Source: Steinernema hermaphroditum (lineage: Eukaryota; Nematoda; Chromadorea; Rhabditida; Steinernematidae). From it: DNA of 64,000 nt. Each line of letters opens with the position of its first letter. Position 1 is the stretch's first letter. The notes below the pieces were generated by a model. The model saw nothing but the letters and a program-made list of their open reading frames with translations. It was not told where the DNA came from and did not search any database. Both the position numbers and the translations under genes were made by a program. The DNA is taken from contig CM059624.1 of the NCBI GenBank assembly GCA_030435675.1, forward strand, positions 8,890,769-8,954,768, in the 5' to 3' direction. Below are positions 48,445-58,424 of the stretch, one piece after another.

Positions 48445-51400
48445 TTGCCACGACTACACGCGCAGCGAAACCCATTCGCCCCGAGGACACAGTTAGCAAG
48501 AACTCCACTCAAACAGAAGCCAGCTCGACCTCCGCCGCCTAAGACATCACCACTTCGACTTTCGCCGCCTGAAACATCAGCACCGCGGCCACTACCCACA
48601 TCGGAGAATACTTTCTCACCTACTGCTGAAAAACGTGTTCGTGGTCTCATCACTGAAGGAGTCCGCCTTGAGAACGAACAGCGACTGTTGCTGAGTGAAT
48701 TCGAAAAGAAGAGCGCCAACCTCTCCGACCAACAACTTGCAACCGATAGCCGCCTTTTCGAAGAAGTTCTACGCGCACAATCGAAGTCGCGCACACCGAC
48801 TGATTCACATTCTGCTGAGACTGCTAATTTGTCCATCCCCTCTGACGGGCTTATTCACACCCCGCCAGTCCACAGCACCGTCTCACTACCCAACAGCCCT
48901 TCTACCTCTCCGAAGGGTAATTTTACGCAAACCTTACGGAGATTGGTAGCCCCCTCCTGGCTAGTCAAGCCGAGGCCTGATCACCCCCCGCCTGATACGC
49001 CAGTCAACCCGGAGGAGAACCCCACCTCCCTCTTCCCTTCCCCCAGTTCCCCGGTTCGTCAGTCTCCCATTTCCCCTCCTACCCTATTCTCACATCAGAC
49101 GGAGGCTGCGCTGACCGCTGACCGGTCAACGGAACAAGAAGTAAGGATTGAGAAGCCAACACCACCACTTTCGCTCACCGCTCAACGCCTCGCGAACCGA
49201 AACTCGAAGAAAGAAGAGCTTGCTCGAAAAGAGGAGTTAGCACGGACGGAGGAACTCGCAAGAAAAGAAGCAGTTAGCAAGAGAGAAGCAGAAAAGAAGC
49301 AAGAAAGCCACGCACACGACAAGAACATGACCAAGAAGGACGGACTCCAGGAGGCCATGAAATCCATGAGGGACTACGGCAACCACTTGAGCCGATTTCC
49401 GAGCTACGACGGCACAGATGACGAACTGACGTTCTACGCATTCTACAACGCGTTCCTAGAGGCCGGAACATCACTTCACTATGACTATACGGACCTGTTG
49501 CTTACACTGCCGCTGTGTCTCAAAGGAGACGCCAAAGCGCACTTTGACCTACTGCCAAAAGAACAGAAAGAGTCATGGGCAACGGCTTCAACGGCCCTGA
49601 TGAAGGCGTTTGCGCCGGACGACGCCACGGCTACTGCTAAATACGCCAATCTCAAGCAAAAGGAAAAGGAATCAGTCCGCGAGTTCGCTAGGCGAGTACA
49701 AGCCGCAGTTGAAATCGCATTCAGCTCGAGCAGAGGATACACCGAAGAGCAAAGAAGTAAGCTAATGCGCGACAAGCTGTGCAGTGGCACGCACAGAGAC
49801 CTCGCCCGCCGGCTGCACGAGGCGAAGCCGAAGACCTGGCAAGAAGCGCTCGAAATCGCGCAAGACTGCGAACGTTTCACGAAAATGCACGACGACGAAC
49901 CGATCCTGCGCCAGCTGAACACAATCACGACGAACCTCGAAGACATGTCGATTGGCCTATCGACGGTCGCCAGTCTGGTGCAGGAGCACCCACGCCGCGA
50001 AGAATATCACGGAAGTGACCGGCGAAACAACAACTGGCGAGGCAACAACGGCTTCCGCGGCCGACCTAATCAGCGACAAGCTCCGCCCCGCCGCGACTAC
50101 GGAGATCAAAATTACAATGACCGTCACGCTTTCGGCAGACATCCTACAAGTCCATGGCCCGCCCCCCGTAATGATCAATGGATTCACCAAGAAGAAGGAC
50201 GCTATTATGAGAACCCACCACCGCGCAATGGTAATAACCGAAGTTACCCGGAACGACGCTCTAACAACAACTTCCGACCACGCGGCGGATACCGAAATCA
50301 GCGCCCGAATAACAGAGGTGCTCCACGCTGGAATTACCCCCCACGCGAAAACCACGATCAGCGCGATTTCGACAACTCAAGGCATAGAGAAGAGCACGTT
50401 TGGAACCCCCCTCGAGGAAACCCATCACGATCAGTCTACTCGGTCATGCTACCGCTGTGCATCATCGCATTCGCCAGCCTCATACTTCCCTCGTTGGCAT
50501 ATCAAATCTGCACGGCCACGGGAGCCTCATTCTTAACACCACTCCCGACGTCGAAGGAATGCAGCGTCCCTCCAACCGAGAAAGTCTACAAGGCAAACAT
50601 CACCCTCTTCATTCCGGATGCGAGGAAATTCAGCTTTGCGGGTTTCAAATGCCAAAAGGTCGTCCGAATCGGATATTTTTACCCTGGATTCTGGCCGCCG
50701 GTCGCACCGCAAACTGTGCGCTACACAACCAACACAACCATCGATGAATGCCAACAGATGCTCAAGAATAAGCGCGTCGCCAATCGTGGAATGACGCAAG
50801 AAGGTGCGAACCTTTGGATGACGGTTCCGACGACGTATGAAAAATGGCACTTCTCAGTACCGGAGACTACGGACATACAGTATGTCTTACAAGAAGGCGT
50901 CTTTCACACGTCATCCGGTCAATCCCTACAGTCCAATTTGGGAAGCCTATCAGGATGCGCACCCAATTCCGGCAACTGCGAGCGCCTAAACGATACCTAC
51001 ATGTGGACAGTGCCTGATTTCGACCTCACCTGCTATCACTCCAAGAAAGGAAACTATGAGGCTTATTACACCGACAAGGTCCTAGTCATCGAGAAGCTCC
51101 AAGCAGTACTACTTTTCGCCAACGCAACACCCTCAGAAGTCCGTAGCCGCTGCATCCCCGGCGCCCGCATTATGGAAAATGATCTCATCATCACAATGGA
51201 GTCGACACAAGAAAAGTCGATTGATGATTATGCGGAAGATGACCCTTTCACGGACTTACTCACCACTAGTGCCCGTCGCCGTCGCCATGCTGAAGCACCG
51301 AAATCCCAGGACATGGCTCCCACATCGAAGGAAGTTACAGCTGTGATGATGAAAGAAGATGGAAACCCGACGCCAAACGAAGTCGAAGAAACCTGGAAGA

Positions 51401-51888
51401 AAACGTCAGTAATTGCTCACGCCCAAACAAATGACTCACCTCGAAGCAGGAAGACGCCAAGCGGTCCGAATGCGACAACGATGGGAACGATACCGCCCCC
51501 ACTGGTGGTTCACGGCCAACAGGAATCGCTGGAAGCCCTGAAACACATTACGATAAGTATGGAAAACTGCACGCGACCAGACCAAAACGACGCCGACCTT
51601 GCTGAGTGCATCACAAAAAGGATTGAGGAAGAGGACCGGCAACTCCGACATCCCGCCAATGCGAATCAAACGAGTGTAAAGAATACGACCGCAGTGCGAA
51701 GATTTCTGCTCCGCAGTGTAATGCGTCTGTTGACCCACGCCGATCACAATGCACAAGGATCCGGCGAGAACACCGTACAAAACGCACGACGCCACACTCG
51801 CGCCAGCCTCTCACAGTACTGGAGTAGCCAACCGAGAAACACATTCCAATGGCCAGCACTCTCGACATCGACGGCACCTTGCGCGTGA
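48445..51888 (+). CDS. Gag with in-frame env-like glycoprotein segment
   Basis: One open frame of 1147 codons. Residues about 1-290 are Pro/Ser-rich, then Lys/Glu-rich. About 295-510 match the retrotransposon Gag fold (YGNHLSRFPSYDGTDDELTF, LPLCLKGDAKAHFDLLP, KEKESVREFARRVQAA). About 515-660 are Arg/Asn/Gly-rich without a CCHC knuckle, probably RNA-binding. At about 667 a signal-peptide-like segment begins (VMLPLCIIAFASLILPSLAY), followed by a cysteine-containing ectodomain-like region with many N-glycosylation sequons and a polybasic RRRR (about residue 942) that could be a furin-type site. No membrane anchor follows, so the env-like part lacks its fusion/anchor portion. The family of the env-like segment was not identified. 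Normal elements place protease and polymerase between these parts. Confidence 0.72.
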   Translation: MPRLHAQRNPFAPRTQLARTPLKQKPARPPPPKTSPLRLSPPETSAPRPLPTSENTFSPTAEKRVRGLITEGVRLENEQRLLLSEFEKKSANLSDQQLATDSRLFEEVLRAQSKSRTPTDSHSAETANLSIPSDGLIHTPPVHSTVSLPNSPSTSPKGNFTQTLRRLVAPSWLVKPRPDHPPPDTPVNPEENPTSLFPSPSSPVRQSPISPPTLFSHQTEAALTADRSTEQEVRIEKPTPPLSLTAQRLANRNSKKEELARKEELARTEELARKEAVSKREAEKKQESHAHDKNMTKKDGLQEAMKSMRDYGNHLSRFPSYDGTDDELTFYAFYNAFLEAGTSLHYDYTDLLLTLPLCLKGDAKAHFDLLPKEQKESWATASTALMKAFAPDDATATAKYANLKQKEKESVREFARRVQAAVEIAFSSSRGYTEEQRSKLMRDKLCSGTHRDLARRLHEAKPKTWQEALEIAQDCERFTKMHDDEPILRQLNTITTNLEDMSIGLSTVASLVQEHPRREEYHGSDRRNNNWRGNNGFRGRPNQRQAPPRRDYGDQNYNDRHAFGRHPTSPWPAPRNDQWIHQEEGRYYENPPPRNGNNRSYPERRSNNNFRPRGGYRNQRPNNRGAPRWNYPPRENHDQRDFDNSRHREEHVWNPPRGNPSRSVYSVMLPLCIIAFASLILPSLAYQICTATGASFLTPLPTSKECSVPPTEKVYKANITLFIPDARKFSFAGFKCQKVVRIGYFYPGFWPPVAPQTVRYTTNTTIDECQQMLKNKRVANRGMTQEGANLWMTVPTTYEKWHFSVPETTDIQYVLQEGVFHTSSGQSLQSNLGSLSGCAPNSGNCERLNDTYMWTVPDFDLTCYHSKKGNYEAYYTDKVLVIEKLQAVLLFANATPSEVRSRCIPGARIMENDLIITMESTQEKSIDDYAEDDPFTDLLTTSARRRRHAEAPKSQDMAPTSKEVTAVMMKEDGNPTPNEVEETWKKTSVIAHAQTNDSPRSRKTPSGPNATTMGTIPPPLVVHGQQESLEALKHITISMENCTRPDQNDADLAECITKRIEEEDRQLRHPANANQTSVKNTTAVRRFLLRSVMRLLTHADHNAQGSGENTVQNARRHTRASLSQYWSSQPRNTFQWPALSTSTAPCA

Positions 51889-54050
51889 AGGCCGAATCCG
51901 ACGCAGACGAGCCTCGCCTCGTCATCCCGTACGCGCCCCGCCAAAGAGTCATCGAACAGGTTCACACTTCACCGCTGATGAACGCCCACCTGGGTGCTGA
52001 GAAGACCTTCGAAAAGCTGAAAAGAAGGGTCTTCTGGGAAGCAATGAAGACGGATGTACGGAAGGTGGTTACGGCATGCGAGAGCTGCCAGAAGCGGAAG
52101 GTGTGCGCACAGCAGCGCCATCATGAACCAATGAACGTCCCCAGGGAAGTGCTGAAGCCGAACGCCCATTGGCATTGCGACATTGTGGGGCCGATAACAC
52201 CTCGGTCAACCTCCGGCTGCGCATACATCTTGGTTACGGTAGACGCTTTTACGAAATACGTCACCGCAACCGCTATGCCAAATCAAACCGCGCGCACGGT
52301 CGCAGAAGCCCTGGTGAATGAAGTTATCCTGATCCACTCAGTGCCGGATGAAATCACCACGGACAATGGAGCACAGTTCACTTCGGAGCTGTTCACCGAG
52401 CTATGCCAACTGCTCGGAACCAAGCACATCAAGACAACACCTTACCACCCGCAGGCCAACGGATCATGCGAACGCCAAAATGCCACGCTAGGCGATATGA
52501 TCGCGGCCACGACGCGAAACGCTCCAGCCGACTGGGACAAGCACCTTAAGTTCGTCACTTTCGCCTACAATACATCCGTCCACCGTACAACAAAAGAATC
52601 TCCGTTCTTCCTCACTTTTGGACGCGACGCCCGCCTGCCGATTGATGCAGACTGGCGCCTAACGCAGAATAATTGGCTAGAAGGAACCGAATACAAGACC
52701 TTACTTGCCCGTCGACTCCAGAACGCTTGGGATACGGTGCGACAAGCGATCCAGCAAGGCCAGAGGGAAGACAAAATGCGCTACGATGCGAAGAATAAAG
52801 CCGCGGAAAAACCCCTCAACATCGGCGATCTAGTCTTAATACAGAACGCAACGCGCAAAAGCAAACTCGAGGACCGATGGAAAGGCCCCTACCGGATAGT
52901 CCAAATGCACAGACCAAACCTGGTATTGGCTGATCTCAAGACCACCAAAACCTTGAGAATTCACATCGACCGCGTCAAGAGATTCATTGAAGCTGCGATG
53001 CTTCCTTTGCGTGACCACGGAGCCACGATCGATTGGACGACACGACGAGGAGCAAACGAAGAAATCGACGCCAGAGAAGAAGGGCCGCAGCCAATCAATG
53101 CGATCACCGTACGCGGAATGGATGACCTAGGATATCAATTAAACAGCTCCGCGCCCGTCAAGCAGCCTCGACATAGGGACTGCGACGAACGTCCAGACAC
53201 ACAACAATACTACGGAAGAACATATCCTCAGCAATGGCAACCGGAGCAAACAAGCAATCCGAGAACGTCGAGAAGTCACGAGCACCAACCGCGTCAAGAC
53301 TTTTGGCGACGCCGAAGGCTCCCCCATCCGGTTGGAAAAGAAGTGGACTCACCATTAACTGCCATACCGCGCCGGCACCTAATGGAAGAAACGACACCAC
53401 GGTTCCCGGTACGAGCAACAGAAACCTTAACGATCCCAGCAAGAAGCAAAACAGAAGTCATGGGATACTTCCTGCTACCAGCCTCCCGAACAGAATATGG
53501 ACATGAGTACCAGATTCGGTTCTACCCGGATATGCCAGATGGACTCCGACATGGGAACACCCAATACGAGACGCCCGGCTCGTGGGGAAACGTACCAGTG
53601 GAAATCTACAATACAAGTTTCGTCCCCATCATGCTCCCAGAGGACACGATTATTGCGATCGCCGAAGAAACCATACCTCCAAGAAACCGAGCCGCACCCC
53701 CAACGCACCGACTTCGGGAATTACTCACCAATGCGGTCACCCGAGCGATACAGGAAATCCCAAGGGATTCGTGGGTCGACCTCTTCTCCGATAATTTACC
53801 GAACGAGTGGAATCAAAAACCACCAGAAGCACACAACCAAAGGAGGGAACTCTGGAATACCGAAGAGTCAAAGATGTCCACCGACCAACGAGCACGTAGG
53901 GAATCGCGACCCCTCACGCCCATTGGAACGAATGAGGAACGCTACCTGTACGCGACAGACAGCCGCACTCAAGGACCTACTCCCCTGGTGGACACCGAAT
54001 GGGCAAACCTCCCGAACAACGAGGGAATTCCGATCCTCTTCGATGAATAG
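51849..54050 (+). CDS. Integrase with C-terminal extra domain
   Basis: A 733-codon frame overlapping the end of the previous one by 40 bases in another frame. Zinc-binding HHCC: His39, His47, Cys77, Cys80. Catalytic triad: Asp111 (HWHCDIVGP), Asp172 (TTDNGAQF) and Glu208 (HPQANGSCERQ), with the D35E spacing. A GPY module follows (DRWKGPYRIV, about 343-351). From about 385 the protein is disordered-looking. At about 520-610 a beta-rich segment (ETLTIPARSKTEVMGYFLLP, VPVEIYNTSFVPIMLPEDTI) resembles the domain that usually lies between protease and reverse transcriptase in Ty3/gypsy polyproteins, or a dUTPase-like fold without catalytic motifs. It lies after integrase here. The first residues (LDIDGTLRVK) match the natural beginning of integrase, so the upstream pol part was removed close to that boundary. 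Confidence 0.85.
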   Translation: MASTLDIDGTLRVKAESDADEPRLVIPYAPRQRVIEQVHTSPLMNAHLGAEKTFEKLKRRVFWEAMKTDVRKVVTACESCQKRKVCAQQRHHEPMNVPREVLKPNAHWHCDIVGPITPRSTSGCAYILVTVDAFTKYVTATAMPNQTARTVAEALVNEVILIHSVPDEITTDNGAQFTSELFTELCQLLGTKHIKTTPYHPQANGSCERQNATLGDMIAATTRNAPADWDKHLKFVTFAYNTSVHRTTKESPFFLTFGRDARLPIDADWRLTQNNWLEGTEYKTLLARRLQNAWDTVRQAIQQGQREDKMRYDAKNKAAEKPLNIGDLVLIQNATRKSKLEDRWKGPYRIVQMHRPNLVLADLKTTKTLRIHIDRVKRFIEAAMLPLRDHGATIDWTTRRGANEEIDAREEGPQPINAITVRGMDDLGYQLNSSAPVKQPRHRDCDERPDTQQYYGRTYPQQWQPEQTSNPRTSRSHEHQPRQDFWRRRRLPHPVGKEVDSPLTAIPRRHLMEETTPRFPVRATETLTIPARSKTEVMGYFLLPASRTEYGHEYQIRFYPDMPDGLRHGNTQYETPGSWGNVPVEIYNTSFVPIMLPEDTIIAIAEETIPPRNRAAPPTHRLRELLTNAVTRAIQEIPRDSWVDLFSDNLPNEWNQKPPEAHNQRRELWNTEESKMSTDQRARRESRPLTPIGTNEERYLYATDSRTQGPTPLVDTEWANLPNNEGIPILFDE

Positions 54051-54254
54051 ATTCGGATCACACAAGAAGAAGATCGACCGTCATGTAAATATTATAGTTA
54101 GTAGTTTTGTAGTTGTATCGTCCCCCCATACCCTCTTTGCCTCTTCATCTCCTTTATCACATATACCTATACCGTATTCCCTCTCTTTATATTCATATTC
54201 ATCTCCCAATGCTCCCTTTTTCGACGAGGCCGTCGAATCTCGGAAGCCGGGGTG

Positions 54255-54508
54255 TGTCGGGGCTCCGCCCCAGCGCTCCCGCGCTTCAGGAGATCGGGTA
54301 TAAAAGCCCGCGTCTCGCAAACCCGAGCAGAGTGCTGACCCGACTCGCTGCCCACCAGCTGCGAGTCGGCGACGTCTCTCGCACGGTGGTCCTGCCTCTC
54401 TCTCTCCCTAGTCCCCTCACGCATGTAATAAAGTTTATTTATACTATAACTAGTGTATGTGCCACACACCCAGTAAGGAAGGTTGTCTGTCCCCTTCCGG
54501 ACACGACA
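54255..54508 (+). repeat. 3' LTR
   Basis: TGTCGGGGCTCCGCCCCAGC to GGACACGACA, 254 bp. A purine-rich stretch (GGAAGCCGGGG, 54242-54252) just before it may be the polypurine tract. TATA box at 54299-54306. Confidence 0.93.
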
Positions 54509-54790
54509 TTGTGCTCCCTTTTCGCCTATTTTTGATCTCTGTCCGGTTCTAATACGTTGTTTTGTGCATATTGAGTACGTAAGGCTTCCGGGGAACTGGT
54601 GGTGTAGCGTGATGACATACCGAAATAGCTTGGTTATGGGCACAGTCTGGCTAAATGACCATATACTCAATGTGACGAGTTATTTAGGACTCGTTGTATG
54701 ATTTGCACCGTACAATGTGAGGACTACATTTTTTAAGCAGCACATTTCAACAATTCTGCATATTAATTTATAAAAATGGGCAGCGACTCC
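54509..54790. other. Flank between retrotransposon and TASOR-like gene
   Basis: This 280-bp stretch starts TTGTGCTCCC. It may be the original 3' continuation of SPT3 plus the 3' flank of the TASOR-like gene on the opposite strand. If the element is removed, a frame through this DNA would stop after about 16 codons, but I cannot tell whether that is the true SPT3 end. Confidence 0.4.
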
Positions 54791-57645
54791 TCATCTATAG
54801 AAGAAGTGTGCACCCCTCTTATCGTTTCGGTTCAGCAAAGTCCTCACTCGGGTGTGTTCATTCCTCGTGGGCGGAGACTGCTGAGGCGCACGCGGAGTGA
54901 ACGGTCGCTCGAAGAGATCTTCTTGTGGAGTTGACGATGTAATGCGATTAAGCAGTGGAGGGCGAGATGTCGGCCCTTGCTGGGGAGGGCAAGGCACGTC
55001 TGAGGGTACGGGCCCCTGTCCGTTGATCCATGGGCTGGCGGGTTGAGGCACTTGAGGAGGCGGGAATGCTGACGTACTCGCTTCACAAAACGGAGGAATA
55101 CGGCAGAACATGGGGCGCATATCCACATCCTTGGAGAATTCGGTAAGATCCGACTTTGGTGGGGACATCGGCGATTCAGCAAATTCCCTCCCGACAGGGA
55201 TGTTCACTCTACAAGAAACGGTGATTACAGTACATGGGAGTATGGGTCGTACGGTTCAGGAGAGTTGGATCTTGGGCGATACGCGTACAGGTCGATGGAT
55301 CCGGTGTTAAATCCACCACTCATGCCGAAGCCATTAGTTCTAAAATCGTCACTGTAGGGAGATGCCCACGAAAATGAAGAAGAAACATACATGCTACTAT
55401 CATCATTTCCATCAGCAACCGCTGTTGGTGACGCACTGTATCCCCAAGACGGTTCATACGTCTTGTAGAGATTTGACGTTGAAATAAAAGAGTCCGCACA
55501 GTCCGCCGAAGGGCTGGCGGGTGACAGAATTGGTTCGTAGAAATTCGGAGGCGGCTGAGGGACGTACTCGCTTGCAGCTGGCCGCGGAGCGTATAGTCCG
55601 ACTGGCGACAGTGGTCTAGTTCCTTCGTCTGCCTTATTTGCAGATGAAGCAAAAGTGTCATGTTCCACCGCCATCGCAGAATCCTTCTCTTGTTCCTCAC
55701 GATCTCCATTATTATCTGATATGCGCTCCGTCGAGTGGGCATCGTGAATATTTGCAGAAGCTGTGTTCTTTTTGGGGCCGTTGGGGAATGAGTCCATCTT
55801 GGGCAATGACTTGACTAGATAAATTTGTTCAGAAGTCATTGTAAATGGTGGTTTCTTCTCCTCTGGCTCGTACTCCTCCTCGTCGTCGTCAATACCTACA
55901 AAGAAATTCATTATTACATTAGACATTCACTATGAGTTTCTGCTACCCAGAATAATCGTCTCGCCATCCATCGTTTGCTCTTTGGCACTACTGCTTTCAG
56001 GTTCTTCTTCTTTTTCCGTGCTTTTCTGCGGGTCATCTTTCTTAGCGACGCGTTTCTTCCACAAATTATTATATATATCCGTCACAGCTGCAGAGCTTGC
56101 ATCAATGCGTTGCCCAAGAAGAGGTCCACTCTTTTTATATTCCCTTAAGGAAAGCAAATAGAGACGTGAACAAATAGAGGTTAACACACCCCTCATCTGG
56201 TAGATTTAACCGAGACGCCCGAACTTGAGGGTTGTGCGAAAAGGTCAGGATGTGGAAAACAGCGTATGAAAACGATGGCAGCGAGAGATCCGAAGACAAC
56301 TCGCCATTGGGTATCACAAACCACTGCGTCATATCCGGCGACAAATAAACAGATGCCTGAGATCGAGCAAGTAGAGAAGGACTGTTGTAAACGTAAACCT
56401 ACACAATGTTCTGTTCTCATTGTGTTGACCATCTTGTTGAACTCTCTAGAGACTTCTTTAGACCTGCTTGATAGTATATAGTATGATACGTAGCGTATAG
56501 ATCTGTCGTGTAAGGAGACGGGAAGTTCACGAACTCGGTGGATTGCCGCAGCATACGTTGGTGACAGAAGTGCAGAGAGACAATGGCTTCGCACACACTG
56601 GTCCCAGGGCACCAACATCGAAAGATCCAGCACGACGTTAGGAATCAATGGTGTAGGAGCTCGGTTACATGCGTGGATTGAACACTCCACTTTCGTTGCA
56701 CAGCTCGAACCAAAACCGACCACGCCAGACCACACGGGAACGTTGGATACAGTAGCACCGCATAATCGATACGTTGATCTAAAAAGGCGCGGGGACTCCA
56801 TGGAGACCATACTAAGGTACTTACGATTTGCAGTTAAGAGTTATTACCGCATAGGGCAAAACACTTCTCGGGAAGGGGACAACGTTGGCAGAGGAATCAT
56901 GCTCATAGACGAAGAGTCGATTGTAGCGGTACAATTCAAAACGTGACAACCGTGACTTCTGTGCGTTGTTAGGCCATTGTGTAAAGTGAGAGTTATACGA
57001 CGGATCAGCATCTAGATCACAGGAGCCCAATCCAACTTCCTTCGATTTCCCGAGCAAAAGCTTCACGATCAGCATTTTGACTGACATCCCATCGAAGTAA
57101 GGCGCTGGACTAATCAAATCGGAATGCCTGGATACGTACACGCCTTGCTCATGAGATCCCAGCTCGCCTAGGAAGTTTGAACCAACAGCAAGACCGTGTT
57201 TACAGACGAAATCTGTTTCCGTTGCGTCGAAATCGAGGAGAACAAAACCATAAGATTCCTTACTTGATATGCCAGCAGTTATAAATTCTTTCTTGCGATT
57301 GGAAAACTAGAAAGAAACGTAGAAAGAAAAACAACATACTTCGTACATTTCGGTCAAGCCGCGAATTCTCCACCAGTTTTACCGATTGGAAACTGAACAT
57401 TTGCTTCGAGTTATAAGCGTGCGATGTAACGATCTCTTTGATGGCATTGAGTTTCAAGTTGGAGAAATCCAATTTCAACTCCACTAACTTGAATTCTATA
57501 ATGGAAAAAAAACACAACATTAAGAAAATGGCTACTCTCTCATACCTTTGCCAACATCTTCTTGAATTGTTTTTCTTTTAATAGGAATCGTGAAATTTGC
57601 CAGTTTAGCCTTGTCCACGAACGTAGCTGCATCGAATCCGCTCAT
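54791..57645 (-). CDS. TASOR-like protein (DUF3715 pseudo-PARP domain)
   Basis: In vertebrates TASOR is the scaffold of the HUSH complex, which silences retroelements through H3K9me3; its DUF3715 domain is an inactive PARP fold. The N-terminus reads MSGFDAATFVDKAKL then FTIPIKRKTIQEDVGK. The pseudo-PARP region runs from MFSFQSVKLVENSRLDR through SKESYGFVLLDFDATE, VCKHGLAVGSNFLGELG, EQGVYVSRHSDLI, MLIVKLLLGKSKEV and ELYRYNRLFVYEHD to SVLPYAVITLNCKS. The blocks SYGFVLLD, GLAVG...LG, GVY.SR.SDL, VK...GKSK and PYAVI correspond in order to those I know from TASOR, TASOR2 and TEX15. A second folded region follows (VPVWSGVVGFGSSC to LVPWDQCVRSHC), then acidic and Pro/Ser-rich disordered sequence to the stop. 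About 900 residues are predicted, shorter than vertebrate TASOR. Confidence 0.78.
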
Positions 57646-57902
57646 TTTAAGCTTTTTGCTTTGTCATAAATCTGAAACCGCCACTAGAAAAACGGTTCCC
57701 AACTTCACGAATATTTGCCCGTTGATCCATAGCCAAAAGTAGCGATAGGTCCCTTGGTCAATATTTAGCACTTCCTTTACATTTATTGAAAAAAGAGAAG
57801 TTTTTAACAACACAGAGAGCAACCACCACACCAAGCTGCAGAACATCATCTATTCAAACTCCAACACCCAATTACCATATCATATTCACCACGAAATGCA
57901 AC
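57646..57902. other. Spacer upstream of the TASOR-like gene
   Basis: This 257-bp spacer separates two minus-strand genes and is short enough for an operon. On the minus strand it contains a hydrophobic open frame (57664-57849) that I do not recognise and do not call. Confidence 0.4.
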
Positions 57903-58413
57903 CTATAGTGCTGCTGCAAGCAACAGGAGGCCAGCAACGATCCAAAATACCACACATCCGAAAATCCAAAATTTCTCTTGCGTTCGAGAATTTATCAGCT
58001 GCTGTCCATATAATGCATGCGATGGCTGAGCCAGCAACCACCAGATTCCCCCTTCACACTTACAAATGATCCAAAACCAGGACATATATGTTCAGACAGA
58101 CAACCGTCTTTCTCTCCCGCAAGTGACAGGACCTTCCAGTTGAGATCCAACAATTTTTTTAAATTTGTGTGCGTCATCGACGTTTTCTCGTGTGACTTTC
58201 CACTTGGTTCGTTTATGAAGAGGCGTCTGTGAAGTTTCTCTCTTGAATCTCTCTCGTTTTTCTCTTCATCCTGCTGCGCTCTCTTTCTCTTCATCCTTTT
58301 ATTGGTGCATACTGGTTGGAATTTAGAATTGCGTTCCTGATGTCAAAGTCATCGGTTCTGGGAAACGAAAAACCAACGCGGACGTCTTCTTCTGTGAGCA
58401 GCAGGTCGGTCAT
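57903..58413 (-). CDS. Candidate small tail-anchored membrane protein, unrecognised
   Basis: The last exon ends in a strong hydrophobic segment and stop (FWIFGCVVFWIVAGLLLLAA then AL), preceded by QLINSRTQEK, giving a tail-anchored layout. A plausible N-terminus is MTDLLLTEEDVRVGFSFPRT at 58413, and a charged middle exon lies around 58090-58290. I could not join the exons in a single consistent frame, so the exact structure is uncertain. The layout (cytosolic charged region and C-terminal anchor with almost no lumenal tail) would fit an ER/Golgi SNARE or similar protein, but no family was recognised. The proposed start is only 12 bp from the divergent ACTR10 start. Confidence 0.4.
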
Positions 58414-58424
58414 ACCGGATTTAC

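Larger units (their letters stand above)
46800..54508 (+). mobile_element. Ty3/gypsy-type LTR retrotransposon without RT
   Basis: A 7.7-kb element with two 254-bp LTRs differing at only two positions, hence a recent insertion. Order: LTR, leader with a primer-binding site, a long frame with Gag and an env-like part (48445-51888), an overlapping frame with integrase and a downstream domain (51849-54050), a short tail, LTR. Integrase carries a GPY motif, placing it with Ty3/gypsy. I found no protease (D-T/S-G), reverse transcriptase (YxDD) or RNase H motif, so the copy should depend on proteins supplied in trans. No clear target duplication: the flank is TTTAGAG on the left and TTGTGC on the right. 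The left flank is the last exon of SPT3. Confidence 0.9.

Noticed and set aside
48255..48836. 193-codon minus-strand frame at the Gag start
   Set aside because: Antisense shadow of the Pro/Ser-rich Gag N-terminus.
50430..51330. Assignment of the env-like segment to a specific viral glycoprotein family
   Set aside because: General features fit an envelope surface region, but I saw no diagnostic motif and could not run a profile search.
46790..54520. Target-site duplication for the LTR retrotransposon
   Set aside because: The bases next to the two LTRs (TTAGAG and TTGTGC) do not match, so I do not claim one.
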